64,000 nucleotides of DNA, taken from positions 47,499-111,498 of the forward strand of contig JAFKMU010000054.1 of assembly GCA_017305195.1 (NCBI GenBank). Direction: 5' to 3'. A program made the position numbers and the translations under genes. Source of the DNA: Verrucomicrobiota bacterium. Its GTDB lineage: Bacteria > Verrucomicrobiota > Verrucomicrobiia > Chthoniobacterales > Terrimicrobiaceae. Position 1 is the stretch's first letter. Each line of letters opens with the position of its first letter. This document shows, piece after piece, positions 47,262 through 56,510 of this stretch. The notes under the pieces are model-generated. The model did not search any database. It was not told where the DNA came from and was given only the letters and a program-made list of their open reading frames with translations.

Positions 47262-47666
47262 CTAGGAGCCGTAGCTCTTCGAGAAGCGCTTCTTGCTCTC
47301 CTCGTCGCCGTCGTCGGGGGCGGCAGCCTCCGGGGCGGGCCCGGCGCTGGCCGTCTCGGGAGCCGGTGCGGCTCCTCCGGCAGAGGCCTCGTTGGTCGCC
47401 TGCACAAAGGCCATCTGAAGGTCGGAGAGGACGTTTTGCAGGATCTCGGTCTCCTCGGGGCTGAGATTGCCGCGGGTTTTCTCCCGGATCATCTCCAGCT
47501 GGTCGATGAAGAGGCGCGCGGCCTCGAGGTGTACCTCGGTCTTGCCGGTCTGCGGATGCGGGAAGCGCCCGAGAAAAAGGGACGCCTGCTGCGCCTGCAT
47601 GACGACGAACTCGATGAATCGCTGGGTCAAGGCCCCGGCCTGGGTGGATGTCTGAACTTCTGCCAT
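47262..47666 (-). CDS. DUF1844 domain protein
   Basis: 134 residues. The DUF1844-like core is RFIEFVVMQAQQASLFLGRF and EAARLFIDQLEMIREKTRGN, then a helical stretch (EETEILQNVLSDLQMAF) and an Ala/Pro/Glu-rich tail of about 35 residues. The function of the family is unknown. Last gene of the minus-strand operon, 7 bases after the M16 peptidase and before a strong terminator. Confidence 0.85.
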   Translation of the reverse strand: MAEVQTSTQAGALTQRFIEFVVMQAQQASLFLGRFPHPQTGKTEVHLEAARLFIDQLEMIREKTRGNLSPEETEILQNVLSDLQMAFVQATNEASAGGAAPAPETASAGPAPEAAAPDDGDEESKKRFSKSYGS

Positions 47667-47673
47667 ATCGGTG

Positions 47674-50313
47674 CTACTGTTGGGGTTTGTTGGCGGCGGC
47701 TTGCGCCGGAGGTTGAACGATTACTTCAACCCGGCCCGGTACGCCAAGATACTTCGCCGCGATGCGCTTCGTGTCCTCGAGAGTCACGCTCTCGATCTGG
47801 TCCTTGCGCTTCAAATAATTGTCGTACCCGAGGCCGACGAGTTCGTCGATGGCCACGGTCGCGGCAAAGGCGGAGTTGCTCTGGTTGCGGATCGCCTCGG
47901 AGCCGATGAGCTTCATCTTCGCGCGGGCAAGCTCCTCTTCCGTGAGGCCGTCCTTGGCGAGCTTCCCGATCTCATCCTGAAACTCCACCGTCACGCGGTC
48001 GACCTTCTTCGGATCGGTGCCGAGATAGAACAGGAAGCACCCCGGGGCGAGCCCCATGAAGTTGCCCGCGCCCACGTAGTAGGCTAGGCCCATCTGCTCG
48101 CGGATGCGGTTGAAGAACCGCGACCCGAGATCATTCGAGGCCTCGTTGATCAGCTCCAGCGCGGAGCGGTCATTACTGAGAATATCCGCGCCGGGGAAGC
48201 CAAACATCAGCACGGCCTGCTGCTTCGGGCGGTTCTCCTGCGTATCTATTGCCTTGTCCGGGAAGACCGGCTGCGGAGGATCGGTCAGCGCCAGCTTGCC
48301 CGCAGGCAGCGAGCCAAAGTCCTTCTCGACCAGCTTGAGCACTTCCTCGGCCTTCACGTCGCCAAAGACGGCGATCACGCCATTGGCCCCGACGGCGTAC
48401 TCGTCGTGAAAGGCCTTGAGCTGCTCGGGGGTCAGACTGGCCACGCTCTCCGCCGAGCCATTGGCGCGCAGGGAATACGGGTGCGAGCCAAAGAGGCTGC
48501 GGCGCATGGCATTGCGGGCCACGGCGGTCGGCTGCTCGTCTTCCGCCTTGATGGCGGCGAGGAGGCCGCGCTTCTCGAGGTCCACCTCGCCCGCCGGGAA
48601 GGTCGGGTTTTTGATCACATCGGCGAGGATGTCCAGGCCGAGTGCGAGGTCGGGCTTCATCACATCGGCGGAGATGCTGAAGCTGTTGTTGCCTGCATCG
48701 GCTCCGATGCTGCCGCCCACGTCCTCGATCTGCCCGGCGATCTGCGAGGCCGTGCGGGTCTTCGTGCCCTTGAGCATGGTGCGAGCCATGAGCTTGGTCA
48801 CGCCGTTGTCCTTCGCCGTCTCGGCCAGCAGGCCGCCGCGGAAGGTCGAGTAGATCGACACCAGCGGCAGGCGCGCGTCTTCACGGACGAGCAGGCGCAG
48901 TCCGTTGGGCAGGACGAATTTCTTCACTTCCGAGTTGGCCGCGTCCTTTTCCTTGTCGGACTTCAGGCTGAGCGAGCCCATCGGGTTGAGCGAGGTGACG
49001 TTGACGCGATCGTCGCGGAGGTACTGGCGCGCCACGCGCTGGATGTCCGCAGGCGTCACCTTGGCGATGGCGTTGAGGTAGTCCTTGCTGAAGTTGAGGT
49101 TCTTCGTCAGTTGCCAGTTCGAGCCGAGATCGGAGGCCTTGCCATTGGAGGTGTCGAGATTCGACAACTGGCTGGAGAGCAGCGAGCGTCGGGCTTTTTC
49201 GAGTTCCGCTGCGGTCACGCCGTCCTTCTTGACGCGATCGAGGATGGCCAGGGCAGCCTTCTCCGCCTGCTCGCGCTTGTCGGGATCGCACAGCGCCTGG
49301 ATGGCGAAGATGCCGTCCAGCTGCGGAGCATAAATGCCCGCGCTCACCGAGTGGACGATCTGCTGCTTCTCACGGAGATCCTGGTTGAGTAGCGAGCTGC
49401 GCCCGGTGCCCAGGATGTCGCCGAGGAGATCGAGAGCCGGTGTGTCAGCATGGGTCAGGCCGGGAGTCCTCCAGGCCAGATTCAGGCGCGTCAGCTCGGT
49501 GGGAAACTCCTCGTGCACATCGCGGCGGCCCACTTGCTCGGGCTCGCTGGCCACGAAGACCGGCTCGAGCGCCTGACGGGGTTCGTCCTTGAAGAGATTC
49601 TCCACCTGGTCGCGCACCTTCTGCGCGTCGACATCGCCGACCACGACAAAGGTGAGGTTGTTCGGTACGTAACGCTTCTTGTAATACGCGAAGACATCTT
49701 CGCGCTTCAGCTGGTTGTAGACGTCGAGGTAGCCGATTACCGGATGCCGCACCGGGCTCTCGGTGAAGACCGTGCGAAACATGAGCAGCGTGCTCTGGCG
49801 ACCGGGGTCGTCAAAGCCCATTGCAAACTCGCGCCGGATGACCTCCTGCTCCTTCACATACTCGTCCTCGGGCAGGGTCGAGTGCAGCATCGCGTCGGCG
49901 AGGATGTCGACGGCCTGCTCCACGCCGGTGGCGGGGATGTCGATCCAGTACACCGTGCGGTCATAGCTGGTGTAGGCATTGATGTAGCCGCCCTGGTCCT
50001 GGACCTGCCGGGCGATGTCGCCCGCCTTGCGCTTCTCCGTGCCCTTGAAGAGCATGTGCTCGAGGATGTGCGACAAGCCCGCGCCCATCCACTTGCCCTC
50101 GTCGATGCTCCCCGTGCCGCACCATGCCTGCACGCTCGCCACCGGGGCGCTGTGGTCCTCCTCGACGATGAGGGTGAGGCCGTTGGGCAGGGTGAAGGAC
50201 TGGGCCTTGCTATCGGGCAACACCGGGGAGGTTTCCTTGATGATACGGGTCTCCTTGGCGGGCGCTAGGGCAATGGACATAGAGAGAAGGGCACAGGGGA
50301 TCAACGACTTCAT
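47674..50313 (-). CDS. M16 family zinc peptidase, two-domain secreted form
   Basis: 879 residues with a signal peptide (LIPCALLSMSIALAPA). The first half has the inverted zinc motif HILEH (82-86) and a downstream Glu in YVKEQEVIRREFAMG. The second half repeats the M16 fold (KFVLPNGLRLLVREDARLPL) but has lost the motif, as usual for the non-catalytic half. It resembles the periplasmic pitrilysin-like peptidases that clear peptides. Its start overlaps the preceding stop as ATGA. Confidence 0.93.
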   Translation of the reverse strand: MKSLIPCALLSMSIALAPAKETRIIKETSPVLPDSKAQSFTLPNGLTLIVEEDHSAPVASVQAWCGTGSIDEGKWMGAGLSHILEHMLFKGTEKRKAGDIARQVQDQGGYINAYTSYDRTVYWIDIPATGVEQAVDILADAMLHSTLPEDEYVKEQEVIRREFAMGFDDPGRQSTLLMFRTVFTESPVRHPVIGYLDVYNQLKREDVFAYYKKRYVPNNLTFVVVGDVDAQKVRDQVENLFKDEPRQALEPVFVASEPEQVGRRDVHEEFPTELTRLNLAWRTPGLTHADTPALDLLGDILGTGRSSLLNQDLREKQQIVHSVSAGIYAPQLDGIFAIQALCDPDKREQAEKAALAILDRVKKDGVTAAELEKARRSLLSSQLSNLDTSNGKASDLGSNWQLTKNLNFSKDYLNAIAKVTPADIQRVARQYLRDDRVNVTSLNPMGSLSLKSDKEKDAANSEVKKFVLPNGLRLLVREDARLPLVSIYSTFRGGLLAETAKDNGVTKLMARTMLKGTKTRTASQIAGQIEDVGGSIGADAGNNSFSISADVMKPDLALGLDILADVIKNPTFPAGEVDLEKRGLLAAIKAEDEQPTAVARNAMRRSLFGSHPYSLRANGSAESVASLTPEQLKAFHDEYAVGANGVIAVFGDVKAEEVLKLVEKDFGSLPAGKLALTDPPQPVFPDKAIDTQENRPKQQAVLMFGFPGADILSNDRSALELINEASNDLGSRFFNRIREQMGLAYYVGAGNFMGLAPGCFLFYLGTDPKKVDRVTVEFQDEIGKLAKDGLTEEELARAKMKLIGSEAIRNQSNSAFAATVAIDELVGLGYDNYLKRKDQIESVTLEDTKRIAAKYLGVPGRVEVIVQPPAQAAANKPQQ

Positions 50314-50744
50314 TTTTTCTTTCCGACAACGCCAGTGGCTCCGGCGCTCAAATTTGTTGGCTCGGGGAGGAAAGGAATCACGAACGCCTCCCGGAAATCA
50401 TATCCCTGGCGGAAGCTTTCGATCGTGTCCTCGTCCGTTTTGCCAAAGGCTCCGGCATTCACGAGGTTGAACACCATGTTGCCCACGTCCTCGCACGAGC
50501 GCACACCCCAGTAATCCAGCACCGTGACGGCCATCGGGCCGCACTCCTGCAAGGCGTGCAGGCGGAAACCCTCGAGCAATTCCGCAGCATTCACGTGGGT
50601 GGAAGGAGAATCCTTGCGGGCCTTCTTTCGCCTTTTCAGCGTACCTTCCAACGCGTCACGCAGGAACGCATACGCCTCGGCGTGGTAGCGGGTGTCGGAG
50701 GCCAGGATTTGCTCCAGGGCTTCTTGAAATCCAATCGACTGCAT
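50310..50744 (-). CDS. Minf_1886 family protein (planctomycete/verrucomicrobial conserved hypothetical)
   Basis: 144 residues from the ATG at 50744. Family-like features are the start MQSIGFQEALEQILASDTRY, YAFLRDALEGTLKRR, HVNAAELLEGFRLHALQECG and the C-terminal VLDYWGVRSCEDVGNMVFNL. The role is unknown. It is coupled to the M16 peptidase by an ATGA overlap. The family is restricted to the PVC superphylum, which supports the suggested taxonomy. Confidence 0.85.
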   Translation of the reverse strand: MQSIGFQEALEQILASDTRYHAEAYAFLRDALEGTLKRRKKARKDSPSTHVNAAELLEGFRLHALQECGPMAVTVLDYWGVRSCEDVGNMVFNLVNAGAFGKTDEDTIESFRQGYDFREAFVIPFLPEPTNLSAGATGVVGKKK

Positions 50745-50749
50745 AAAAA

Positions 50750-50935
50750 TCAATGAGTAGAGACCGTCACCGGTGGCAGGCTGCGGAGCGAGGCCGCACC
50801 ACGCCACCACTTCACCACCACGCCGACAGCAAAGGCGGCAACTATGGAAGCTACGAGAATCTGTTCGCGTCGGGTCAACAAATCTCCGCAAAAATAGCCT
50901 GCTCCCCCCGCCCTGCAAGCGCCAAGACGCGTCAC
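50750..50935 (-). CDS. small single-pass membrane protein
   Basis: 61 residues from a GTG at 50935 that overlaps the upstream stop as GTGA, or 42 residues from a TTG at 50878 with GGAG five bases upstream. Either form holds one membrane helix (ILVASIVAAFAVGVVVKWW) after TRREQ, with a short tail. It ends five bases before the Minf_1886-family start. Function not recognised; conserved spacing suggests it is real. Confidence 0.55.
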   Translation of the reverse strand: MTRLGACRAGGAGYFCGDLLTRREQILVASIVAAFAVGVVVKWWRGAASLRSLPPVTVSTH

Positions 50936-52245
50936 CAGCCCTGAGCCTCCAGATCGTCGAGGCGACGGCTGACAGGATCGGAGCGACGCGTCTTTTGAAT
51001 CATCGGCTGATCGGTGACGTTGCTAAAGTGACCGCTCGGGGTCTCGAGCTTGGCCGCCTCGTACCAGTTGAGATAATCCTCCACCTCGTTTACCCGCTTG
51101 GAAACGACGTCGAGGAGTTCCTGATTCTTTTCCAGCCGGTCCTGTACGTTGCGCTTGGGCTTGGCGACGAGCTGGGTCACGATCAAGCGATACTCTGCCA
51201 CCATGGGACGCAGCAGAGGATGGGCACGCACTTCGAGCCTGAGGAGATCGTCCTTCTTCTGATCCAGAACATACCGGCCCTCGGCCGTGCGCGCGATCTC
51301 GGGAAAGGCCATGGGGCCCCTCACCGGTTTCTCATCGGGCTTCTTGGGATTCGGCGGAGCGGTGAGATCCATGATCAGCGTGAGCTGCTTGCGCGTATCC
51401 TCGACGGTCAAGGGGTCCAGGCGATTCGCCGCGGAGACATCGGCGATGCTCAGCACCCAGGCTTTGGAAAGCATGGCCGGGTCCTTTTCGATCTCAGGAA
51501 ATGCTTTGAGGAGTTCCTTTGCATCGGAGGCATTTTTCTCCGGCAGCTTGGACAGGTAGGCGGTCAAGTCCGCCTGGGAACCTTGGAAAGCCATGAGAGC
51601 CCGGAACAGGCCGACGGCCTGGGCGCGGTAGATCGCGCGCGATGTCCCGTCGTAGAGCGTGGGCTTTTCCTTGAGAAAGGCGTCCAGTTTCGGCGAGTTT
51701 CCCCGTTGGAGGAGCATTTCGTAGAGCCCGGCGGCCGGACCATCCTCGCGCGAGCGTCTTTCCTCGTACAGCGCTTCGAGCAACCACGCGGGAGGCTGGC
51801 TGATCGGTTTGCCTGCTTTGAGGACGTAGCCACGGTACTGGTATTCCAGGCAGAGAGCCCGGTACACCTCGATATCAAAATCCGCAGAATCAATCACTGA
51901 CGGCTCAAAGACATCGATTTGCAGCTTGAGCTGGTCTCCATCGCTTTCATACGCGTTGGTGATGAGTTTCGGCTGATCCGAGGGGCGCAGCGTCAAGACC
52001 CGCACGATGATCGGAGACTTCCATTCGTCGGAAAGCCCGAGCCGCTTGAGGAAATTGCCCTTGATGTCCTCCACCTGACGCGAGAGCCTTGCGCGCAGGA
52101 TTTTGTCATTATTATAGATGATGAACTGTTGAGACGTGCTGAAAGAGCGAGGCAAGGGCGAAACCTTGGGAGCTGGCGCCGGTGACTGCGCCAGCCCGAA
52201 AGCGATTCCTGCCAGAAGCAGGACAAGCCAAGCCCAACGTCTCAA
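50932..52245 (-). CDS. secreted hypothetical protein of the PVC operon
   Basis: 437 residues from a TTG start with a signal peptide (WAWLVLLLAGIAFGLAQ). The mature protein is mostly helical and charged. AYESDGDQLKLQIDVFEPSV and ALCLEYQYRGYVLKAGKPIS precede a segment with PPAWLLEALYEERR, a pattern that can resemble a peptidase-like helix without HExxH. It shows no zinc motif or other catalytic signature. Function not recognised. It follows the zinc-ribbon membrane gene by 4 bases. Confidence 0.7.
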   Translation of the reverse strand: MRRWAWLVLLLAGIAFGLAQSPAPAPKVSPLPRSFSTSQQFIIYNNDKILRARLSRQVEDIKGNFLKRLGLSDEWKSPIIVRVLTLRPSDQPKLITNAYESDGDQLKLQIDVFEPSVIDSADFDIEVYRALCLEYQYRGYVLKAGKPISQPPAWLLEALYEERRSREDGPAAGLYEMLLQRGNSPKLDAFLKEKPTLYDGTSRAIYRAQAVGLFRALMAFQGSQADLTAYLSKLPEKNASDAKELLKAFPEIEKDPAMLSKAWVLSIADVSAANRLDPLTVEDTRKQLTLIMDLTAPPNPKKPDEKPVRGPMAFPEIARTAEGRYVLDQKKDDLLRLEVRAHPLLRPMVAEYRLIVTQLVAKPKRNVQDRLEKNQELLDVVSKRVNEVEDYLNWYEAAKLETPSGHFSNVTDQPMIQKTRRSDPVSRRLDDLEAQGW

Positions 52246-52249
52246 AGGA

Positions 52250-53071
52250 TTAACGCCGGTTCGTATTCGCCCCGATGAATCCCACGGTGATTTGCTGCGG
52301 AGTCACGGAAATCGACGTCGCCTTGGCCAGATCCGGAACCGCCTGCGCCGCAGACGCCCCGACCGGATTCACAAGGCGCTGCACGAGCGGAAGCGCCTTG
52401 GGGTGAATAGGCAGACGACCGATCCATCCACCGACATCCTCCTTGGAGAGCCCCTGCGGAGAAGCCGTAGGTACCTGGGCGAGGCAGAGAAAAACCGGCC
52501 ATCCGAGGACCGTCTCCTCGACGTACAGCCGATACGCGCCATTTTCCAGACGTACAAAGGTCCGGACAAACTTCGGCTGATAGACGGCCTCAGTCCCGTC
52601 ATTCGCTGCCAGCACTCGCGAGGCGAGGAAGTTATTGATCTGAGCCTGGGTGAAAACCAGCCCTGTGCCATTCCTGGAGGCCGATTCGATGGCCGCCGCA
52701 ACTCCATCCGCCATGGCGGGATTCACGATCTCGGCAGCCGGAATGTTATCGGGCCTGCGAGCCATCTGGATCAGCGCGGCCAGCATAGCGCCGAGGATCG
52801 CCGTCGTAAACACCGCCCGGACAAACTTGCCAAAGGCGCTTCCCACCGAAGCCGTACCCGGCGGCGGAGCCGATGATCCGGCCGGACGCCTGGCACCGAT
52901 CGCAGGAGCGGTCTGTTGACGCGCGGGAAACGAGCTTCCCGGCGCGACCGGAGCCGCCTCGGAGGCCACCTCCTTGGGCGGCGATGTCAGACGAGCGCCA
53001 CAGTTATGGCAGAAAACGCGCGTGAGATCGTTATGGAAACCACACTGATCGCAAACCAGGGCCGAGCTCAT
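52250..53071 (-). CDS. zinc-ribbon membrane-anchored hypothetical protein
   Basis: 273 residues from the ATG at 53071. The N-terminal zinc ribbon is CDQCGFHNDLTRVFCHNCGA. A Pro/Ala-rich linker (about 35-80), one membrane helix (FTTAILGAMLAALIQMA), and an extracytoplasmic domain of about 160 residues follow. The domain resembles a lipid-binding or LEA-like fold only in having alternating strands. It is coupled by ATGA to the FmdB-like gene. Confidence 0.75.
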   Translation of the reverse strand: MSSALVCDQCGFHNDLTRVFCHNCGARLTSPPKEVASEAAPVAPGSSFPARQQTAPAIGARRPAGSSAPPPGTASVGSAFGKFVRAVFTTAILGAMLAALIQMARRPDNIPAAEIVNPAMADGVAAAIESASRNGTGLVFTQAQINNFLASRVLAANDGTEAVYQPKFVRTFVRLENGAYRLYVEETVLGWPVFLCLAQVPTASPQGLSKEDVGGWIGRLPIHPKALPLVQRLVNPVGASAAQAVPDLAKATSISVTPQQITVGFIGANTNRR

Positions 53072-53343
53072 TCCTTGGAGGGTTTGGGCTTCGAACTGCT
53101 CGTGGACGATGTCGACGAGCTGGTGGAATCCTTCTTCGCAGCCTGCTTGTATCCCTCGCTCCGATAATCGGTTATATAAAACCCGCTCCCCTTGAAGATG
53201 AGTCCGGCTCCCGTGCCGATAAGGCGCTTCACCTTGCCTTTGCACTTCTTGTCGGGACAAACGGTCAGCGGTTCGTCCTTCATCGACTGGAAGACATCAA
53301 ACGTCTTCCCGCATTTCTTGCATTCGTATTCGTACGTTGGCAT
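53068..53343 (-). CDS. FmdB-family zinc ribbon protein
   Basis: 91 residues. It has the FmdB start MPTYEYECKKCGKTFDVFQS with C-x2-C, and a second pair in CPDKKCKGKVKRLIGTGAG. A Ser/Lys-rich tail follows. The family is a putative regulator with no defined target. First gene of the operon running to 47262. Confidence 0.88.
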   Translation of the reverse strand: MPTYEYECKKCGKTFDVFQSMKDEPLTVCPDKKCKGKVKRLIGTGAGLIFKGSGFYITDYRSEGYKQAAKKDSTSSSTSSTSSSKPKPSKE

Positions 53344-53457
53344 GGCAAAAGCCTAGAAACCTAGCAAGAGATGCCGTACTACGCAACCGAAGCGTAAAGG
53401 AACTATGGCGTGCTTGACGTTTTCCATGGGAATGCTCTTGTAGGCCCTCGCACATAC

Positions 53458-54069
53458 ATGAATATCCGTGCCGTCCTCGCACTCACCGCCGCCGCAACTC
53501 TGCTGATCGGCGGCTGCGCCAACTACGATACCCGCCTCACCAACTCATCCGTGAAATATCTCGGCGTCGGCGAAACCGTCGTCAGCCAGGAATCCAAGGA
53601 GGATCTTGCCCTGCGGAAATCGTACTGGGACGGCGAAGGCATTGACGGCGCGCCGTCCATCGTCATCGACCTTACCAAGCAGACCGCCTCCTTCTACAAG
53701 GGCGACAAGCTTGTCGGTGTGTCCGCGATCTCCAGCGGTCGCGAGGGCTACGATACGCCGGTCGGCAAATATAAGATCCTCCAGAAAAACCAGAACCACG
53801 TCTCCAACCTCTACGGTGATTTCGTGGACGCCTCGGGCAATGTCGTGCAAAAGAACGTCAGCTCGAAGGACCCCTGCCCGCCCGGAGCGAAGTTCCAGGG
53901 TTCGCCGATGCCGTACTTTATGCGCGTCTCCAATGCCGGTGTCGGCATGCATCAGGGTTTCCTTCCGGGTGTGCCGGACAGCCACGGTTGCATCCGCATG
54001 CCGGAGAAAATGGTGAAGATTTTCTGGGACAACGCCCCCATGGGCACCCCGGTGACGATCACCAAGTGA
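53458..54069 (+). CDS. L,D-transpeptidase lipoprotein (YkuD domain)
   Basis: About 203 residues from the ATG at 53458. The lipobox is LIGGC at Cys19-20. The YkuD catalytic motif is HxxH-like upstream and SHGCIRMP (catalytic Cys in SHGCIRM). It cross-links peptidoglycan through 3-3 bonds or anchors proteins to it, in the periplasm. An upstream ATG at 53427 would not give a signal peptide as good. Confidence 0.9.
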   Translation: MNIRAVLALTAAATLLIGGCANYDTRLTNSSVKYLGVGETVVSQESKEDLALRKSYWDGEGIDGAPSIVIDLTKQTASFYKGDKLVGVSAISSGREGYDTPVGKYKILQKNQNHVSNLYGDFVDASGNVVQKNVSSKDPCPPGAKFQGSPMPYFMRVSNAGVGMHQGFLPGVPDSHGCIRMPEKMVKIFWDNAPMGTPVTITK

Positions 54070-54073
54070 TCCC

Positions 54074-54490
54074 ATGACTCCCAAGGAACAGCTGAATCTC
54101 CTGGCGATCTTTCATTATGTCGTCGGCGGGCTTCATGCGTTGTTCGGCTCCTTTGGGCTGATTCATTTCACCATCGGATTGTGCATGCTCTTTGGCGGAT
54201 TTGGGAGCATGTCTCAGACTCACCCGGGAAGTGAACCTCCGGCTTTCATCGGTCTTTTCTTTGCGATTTTTGGCGCGGTATTCGTCCTGTTCGGCTGGAC
54301 GCTGGGAGCACTTACCATTCTGTCGGGACGAAAGATCGCTCAACGCCGGGCTCGCAAGTTCAGTGTCGTCATGGGCGCCATCAACTGCGCCATGTTCCCT
54401 TTTGGCACCACCCTCGGCGTATTCACGCTCATCCTGCTCAACCGCCGCGAAGCCGACCTGGAATACGGCGCGCTCCCTGCGTCCGCCTAA
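54074..54490 (+). CDS. small hypothetical membrane protein
   Basis: 138 residues, four hydrophobic stretches (YVVGGLHALFGSFGLIHF, IGLCMLFGGFGSM, FIGLFFAIFGAVFVLFGW, VVMGAINCAMFPFGTTLG). Starts four bases after the L,D-transpeptidase stop and probably shares its transcript. Its 3' end overlaps that of the helicase gene by four bases. Family not recognised. Confidence 0.75.
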   Translation: MTPKEQLNLLAIFHYVVGGLHALFGSFGLIHFTIGLCMLFGGFGSMSQTHPGSEPPAFIGLFFAIFGAVFVLFGWTLGALTILSGRKIAQRRARKFSVVMGAINCAMFPFGTTLGVFTLILLNRREADLEYGALPASA

Positions 54491-56508
54491 AACGGCGCGT
54501 CTTCCTCGGAGACCTTTTCCGGCTGGCGGCTGGAGGACACCTCCCACCCCTCGACCAAATCCTCGGGAATCTCGGTCAGGAATCGCGAGGGCCTTTGCAA
54601 AGCCTCGCCATACCCGGCATTGAGGCGCAGGTCGGGATAAGTCAGATACAGCTCATCGCAGCAGCGGGTCACGCCGACGTAAAAAAGACGGCGCTCCTCC
54701 TCGATGCCCTCGTCGGTTTCCGCACTGCGGGAACTCGGGAACATGCCCTCCGTGAGCCAGATGAGGAAGACGACCTTCCACTCCAGCCCCTTGGCCTGAT
54801 GGATGGTCGAGAGCGTGACCTTCTCGCTTTCACTCTCCACCGCGAGCGCATCCGTCGTTTCGACTGATCCGAGCAGGGCCAGTTGGGAAAGAAACTCCTC
54901 GGTGCTCTCAAACTGCCGGGCAAATCCCGCCAGCGTGTTGAGGTCCTCGCGCCGCGCCTCGTAGTTGGCAAACTTGCTCTTCATGTAGTCGTCGTAGACG
55001 GCGAAGAGCACGCTATCGATCATCGTGGAGGGCGAGAGGATGCTGCCATCCGGGGCCAGCTCCGCCAGCGTGTGCACGAGCTGTTCCCAGCTTTTTGCGG
55101 ACTTTGACGGCACCTTGAGCCCATGCAGGCGGCCAAACCCCGTGCCGCCATCGAGGACATCCGAGGTCTGGCTCCAGATGGACTCGGCAGACTTTGCCCC
55201 CACGCCTGGCAGGAGTTTCACCATGCGCTTGAAGGCCACCTCGTCGCGCGGGTTGGTGGCAAACTTCAGGAAGGCCGAGACATCCTTCACATGCGCCTGC
55301 TCGAAGAATCGCAGCCCGCTGGTGATGGAAAAGGGAATACCGCGCCGTGTGAGCTCCAACTGCACCTCCATCGAGTGGTAGTGCGCACGGTAGAGCACAG
55401 CGATTTCGTTGAGGCGCACGCCCTCCTCGTGCAGTTCCAGGATGCGCTGGGCGAGGAAGGTCGCCTGCTGGTTGTTGGTGGCCAGCGGCACCAACGCCGG
55501 GCGCATCGGGTACGATGTTCGCACCGGGGCGAGGTTTTTGGGAAACTGGCGCTCGTTGGCGAGGATGGAGGCGTTCGCCACCTTCAGCACCTCGGGGACG
55601 CTGCGGTAGTTCGTCTCGATCTTGAAGACCTGCGCTGTCGGGTAGCGCTTGGGAAAGTCGAGGATGTTGGCAAAGTTGGCCCCGCGCCACGAGTAGATGC
55701 TCTGCGCGTCGTCGCCCACCACCATGATGTTGCCGTGCTTGCGCCCGAGCCAGTCGACCAGCTCCGCCTGGAGGCGGTTGGTATCCTGGTATTCGTCGAC
55801 GAGGATGTGCTGAAACTGCTGCTGGTACTGCGTCGCGACATCCTCGCACATCTGGAGAAGCTCCAGGGTCTTCGAGAGCAGATCGTCAAAGTCGAGGGAG
55901 TTTGCCTCGCGCTTGCGTCCCTCGTACGCCACCTGCACGCGCTCGATCTGCGCGATGAGCGGCATGAAGTACCGGTACTTCGTCGCGACGACCTGCGAGA
56001 TGGGCGCTCCGGTATTGATGGAATAGCTGAAAATGTCGGCCAGCACCTCGCCCTTCGGGAACCTCCGGTCATTCGTGCGCAGCCCCTCGCGAGCCACGAT
56101 GCTCTCGACCATCTCCTCCTGATCCTCGCGATCCATGATCGTGAAGCCCTGGCGGAAGCCGATGCGCTCGGCATGGCGGCGCAGGATGCGGTTGCCGATG
56201 GAGTGAAACGTCCCGCCCCAGATGCCCTCGGCCGCGCTTTGCGACAGGGCCCCGACCCGCTCGAGCATTTCGCGGGCGGCCTTGTTGGTAAAGGTCAGCA
56301 GGAGGATGTTGCGCGGCGCGATCCCCTGCTCCAGCAGCCACGCCACGCGATAGGTCAGCGTGCGGGTCTTGCCGCTACCCGCTCCGGCAATGACCAGGGC
56401 CGGGCCCGGTGCGGCGGTGACAGCGGCGAGCTGCTGATCATTGAGCTCGGCGGCGAAATCCGTGGTCGTCGCAGCCGTGGCGGGATCGAGTTGATAATGC
56501 CGGGCCAC
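54487..56508 (-). CDS. UvrD/PcrA-like DNA helicase (superfamily 1A)
   Basis: 673 residues from a GTG start. Motif Q and Ia follow LNDQQLAAVTAAPGPALVIA; Walker A is GAGSGKTRTLTYR; motif II VDEYQDTNRLQAELVDWL; motif III GDDAQSIYSWRGA; later motifs TNYRSVPEVLKVAN, HQAKGLEWKVVFLIWL and VGVTRCCDELYLTYP. It unwinds DNA 3' to 5' in repair or replication restart. It is slightly shorter than PcrA. Last gene of the rpmH-led minus-strand run. Confidence 0.93.
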   Translation of the reverse strand: MARHYQLDPATAATTTDFAAELNDQQLAAVTAAPGPALVIAGAGSGKTRTLTYRVAWLLEQGIAPRNILLLTFTNKAAREMLERVGALSQSAAEGIWGGTFHSIGNRILRRHAERIGFRQGFTIMDREDQEEMVESIVAREGLRTNDRRFPKGEVLADIFSYSINTGAPISQVVATKYRYFMPLIAQIERVQVAYEGRKREANSLDFDDLLSKTLELLQMCEDVATQYQQQFQHILVDEYQDTNRLQAELVDWLGRKHGNIMVVGDDAQSIYSWRGANFANILDFPKRYPTAQVFKIETNYRSVPEVLKVANASILANERQFPKNLAPVRTSYPMRPALVPLATNNQQATFLAQRILELHEEGVRLNEIAVLYRAHYHSMEVQLELTRRGIPFSITSGLRFFEQAHVKDVSAFLKFATNPRDEVAFKRMVKLLPGVGAKSAESIWSQTSDVLDGGTGFGRLHGLKVPSKSAKSWEQLVHTLAELAPDGSILSPSTMIDSVLFAVYDDYMKSKFANYEARREDLNTLAGFARQFESTEEFLSQLALLGSVETTDALAVESESEKVTLSTIHQAKGLEWKVVFLIWLTEGMFPSSRSAETDEGIEEERRLFYVGVTRCCDELYLTYPDLRLNAGYGEALQRPSRFLTEIPEDLVEGWEVSSSRQPEKVSEEDAPF

Positions 56509-56510
56509 GC

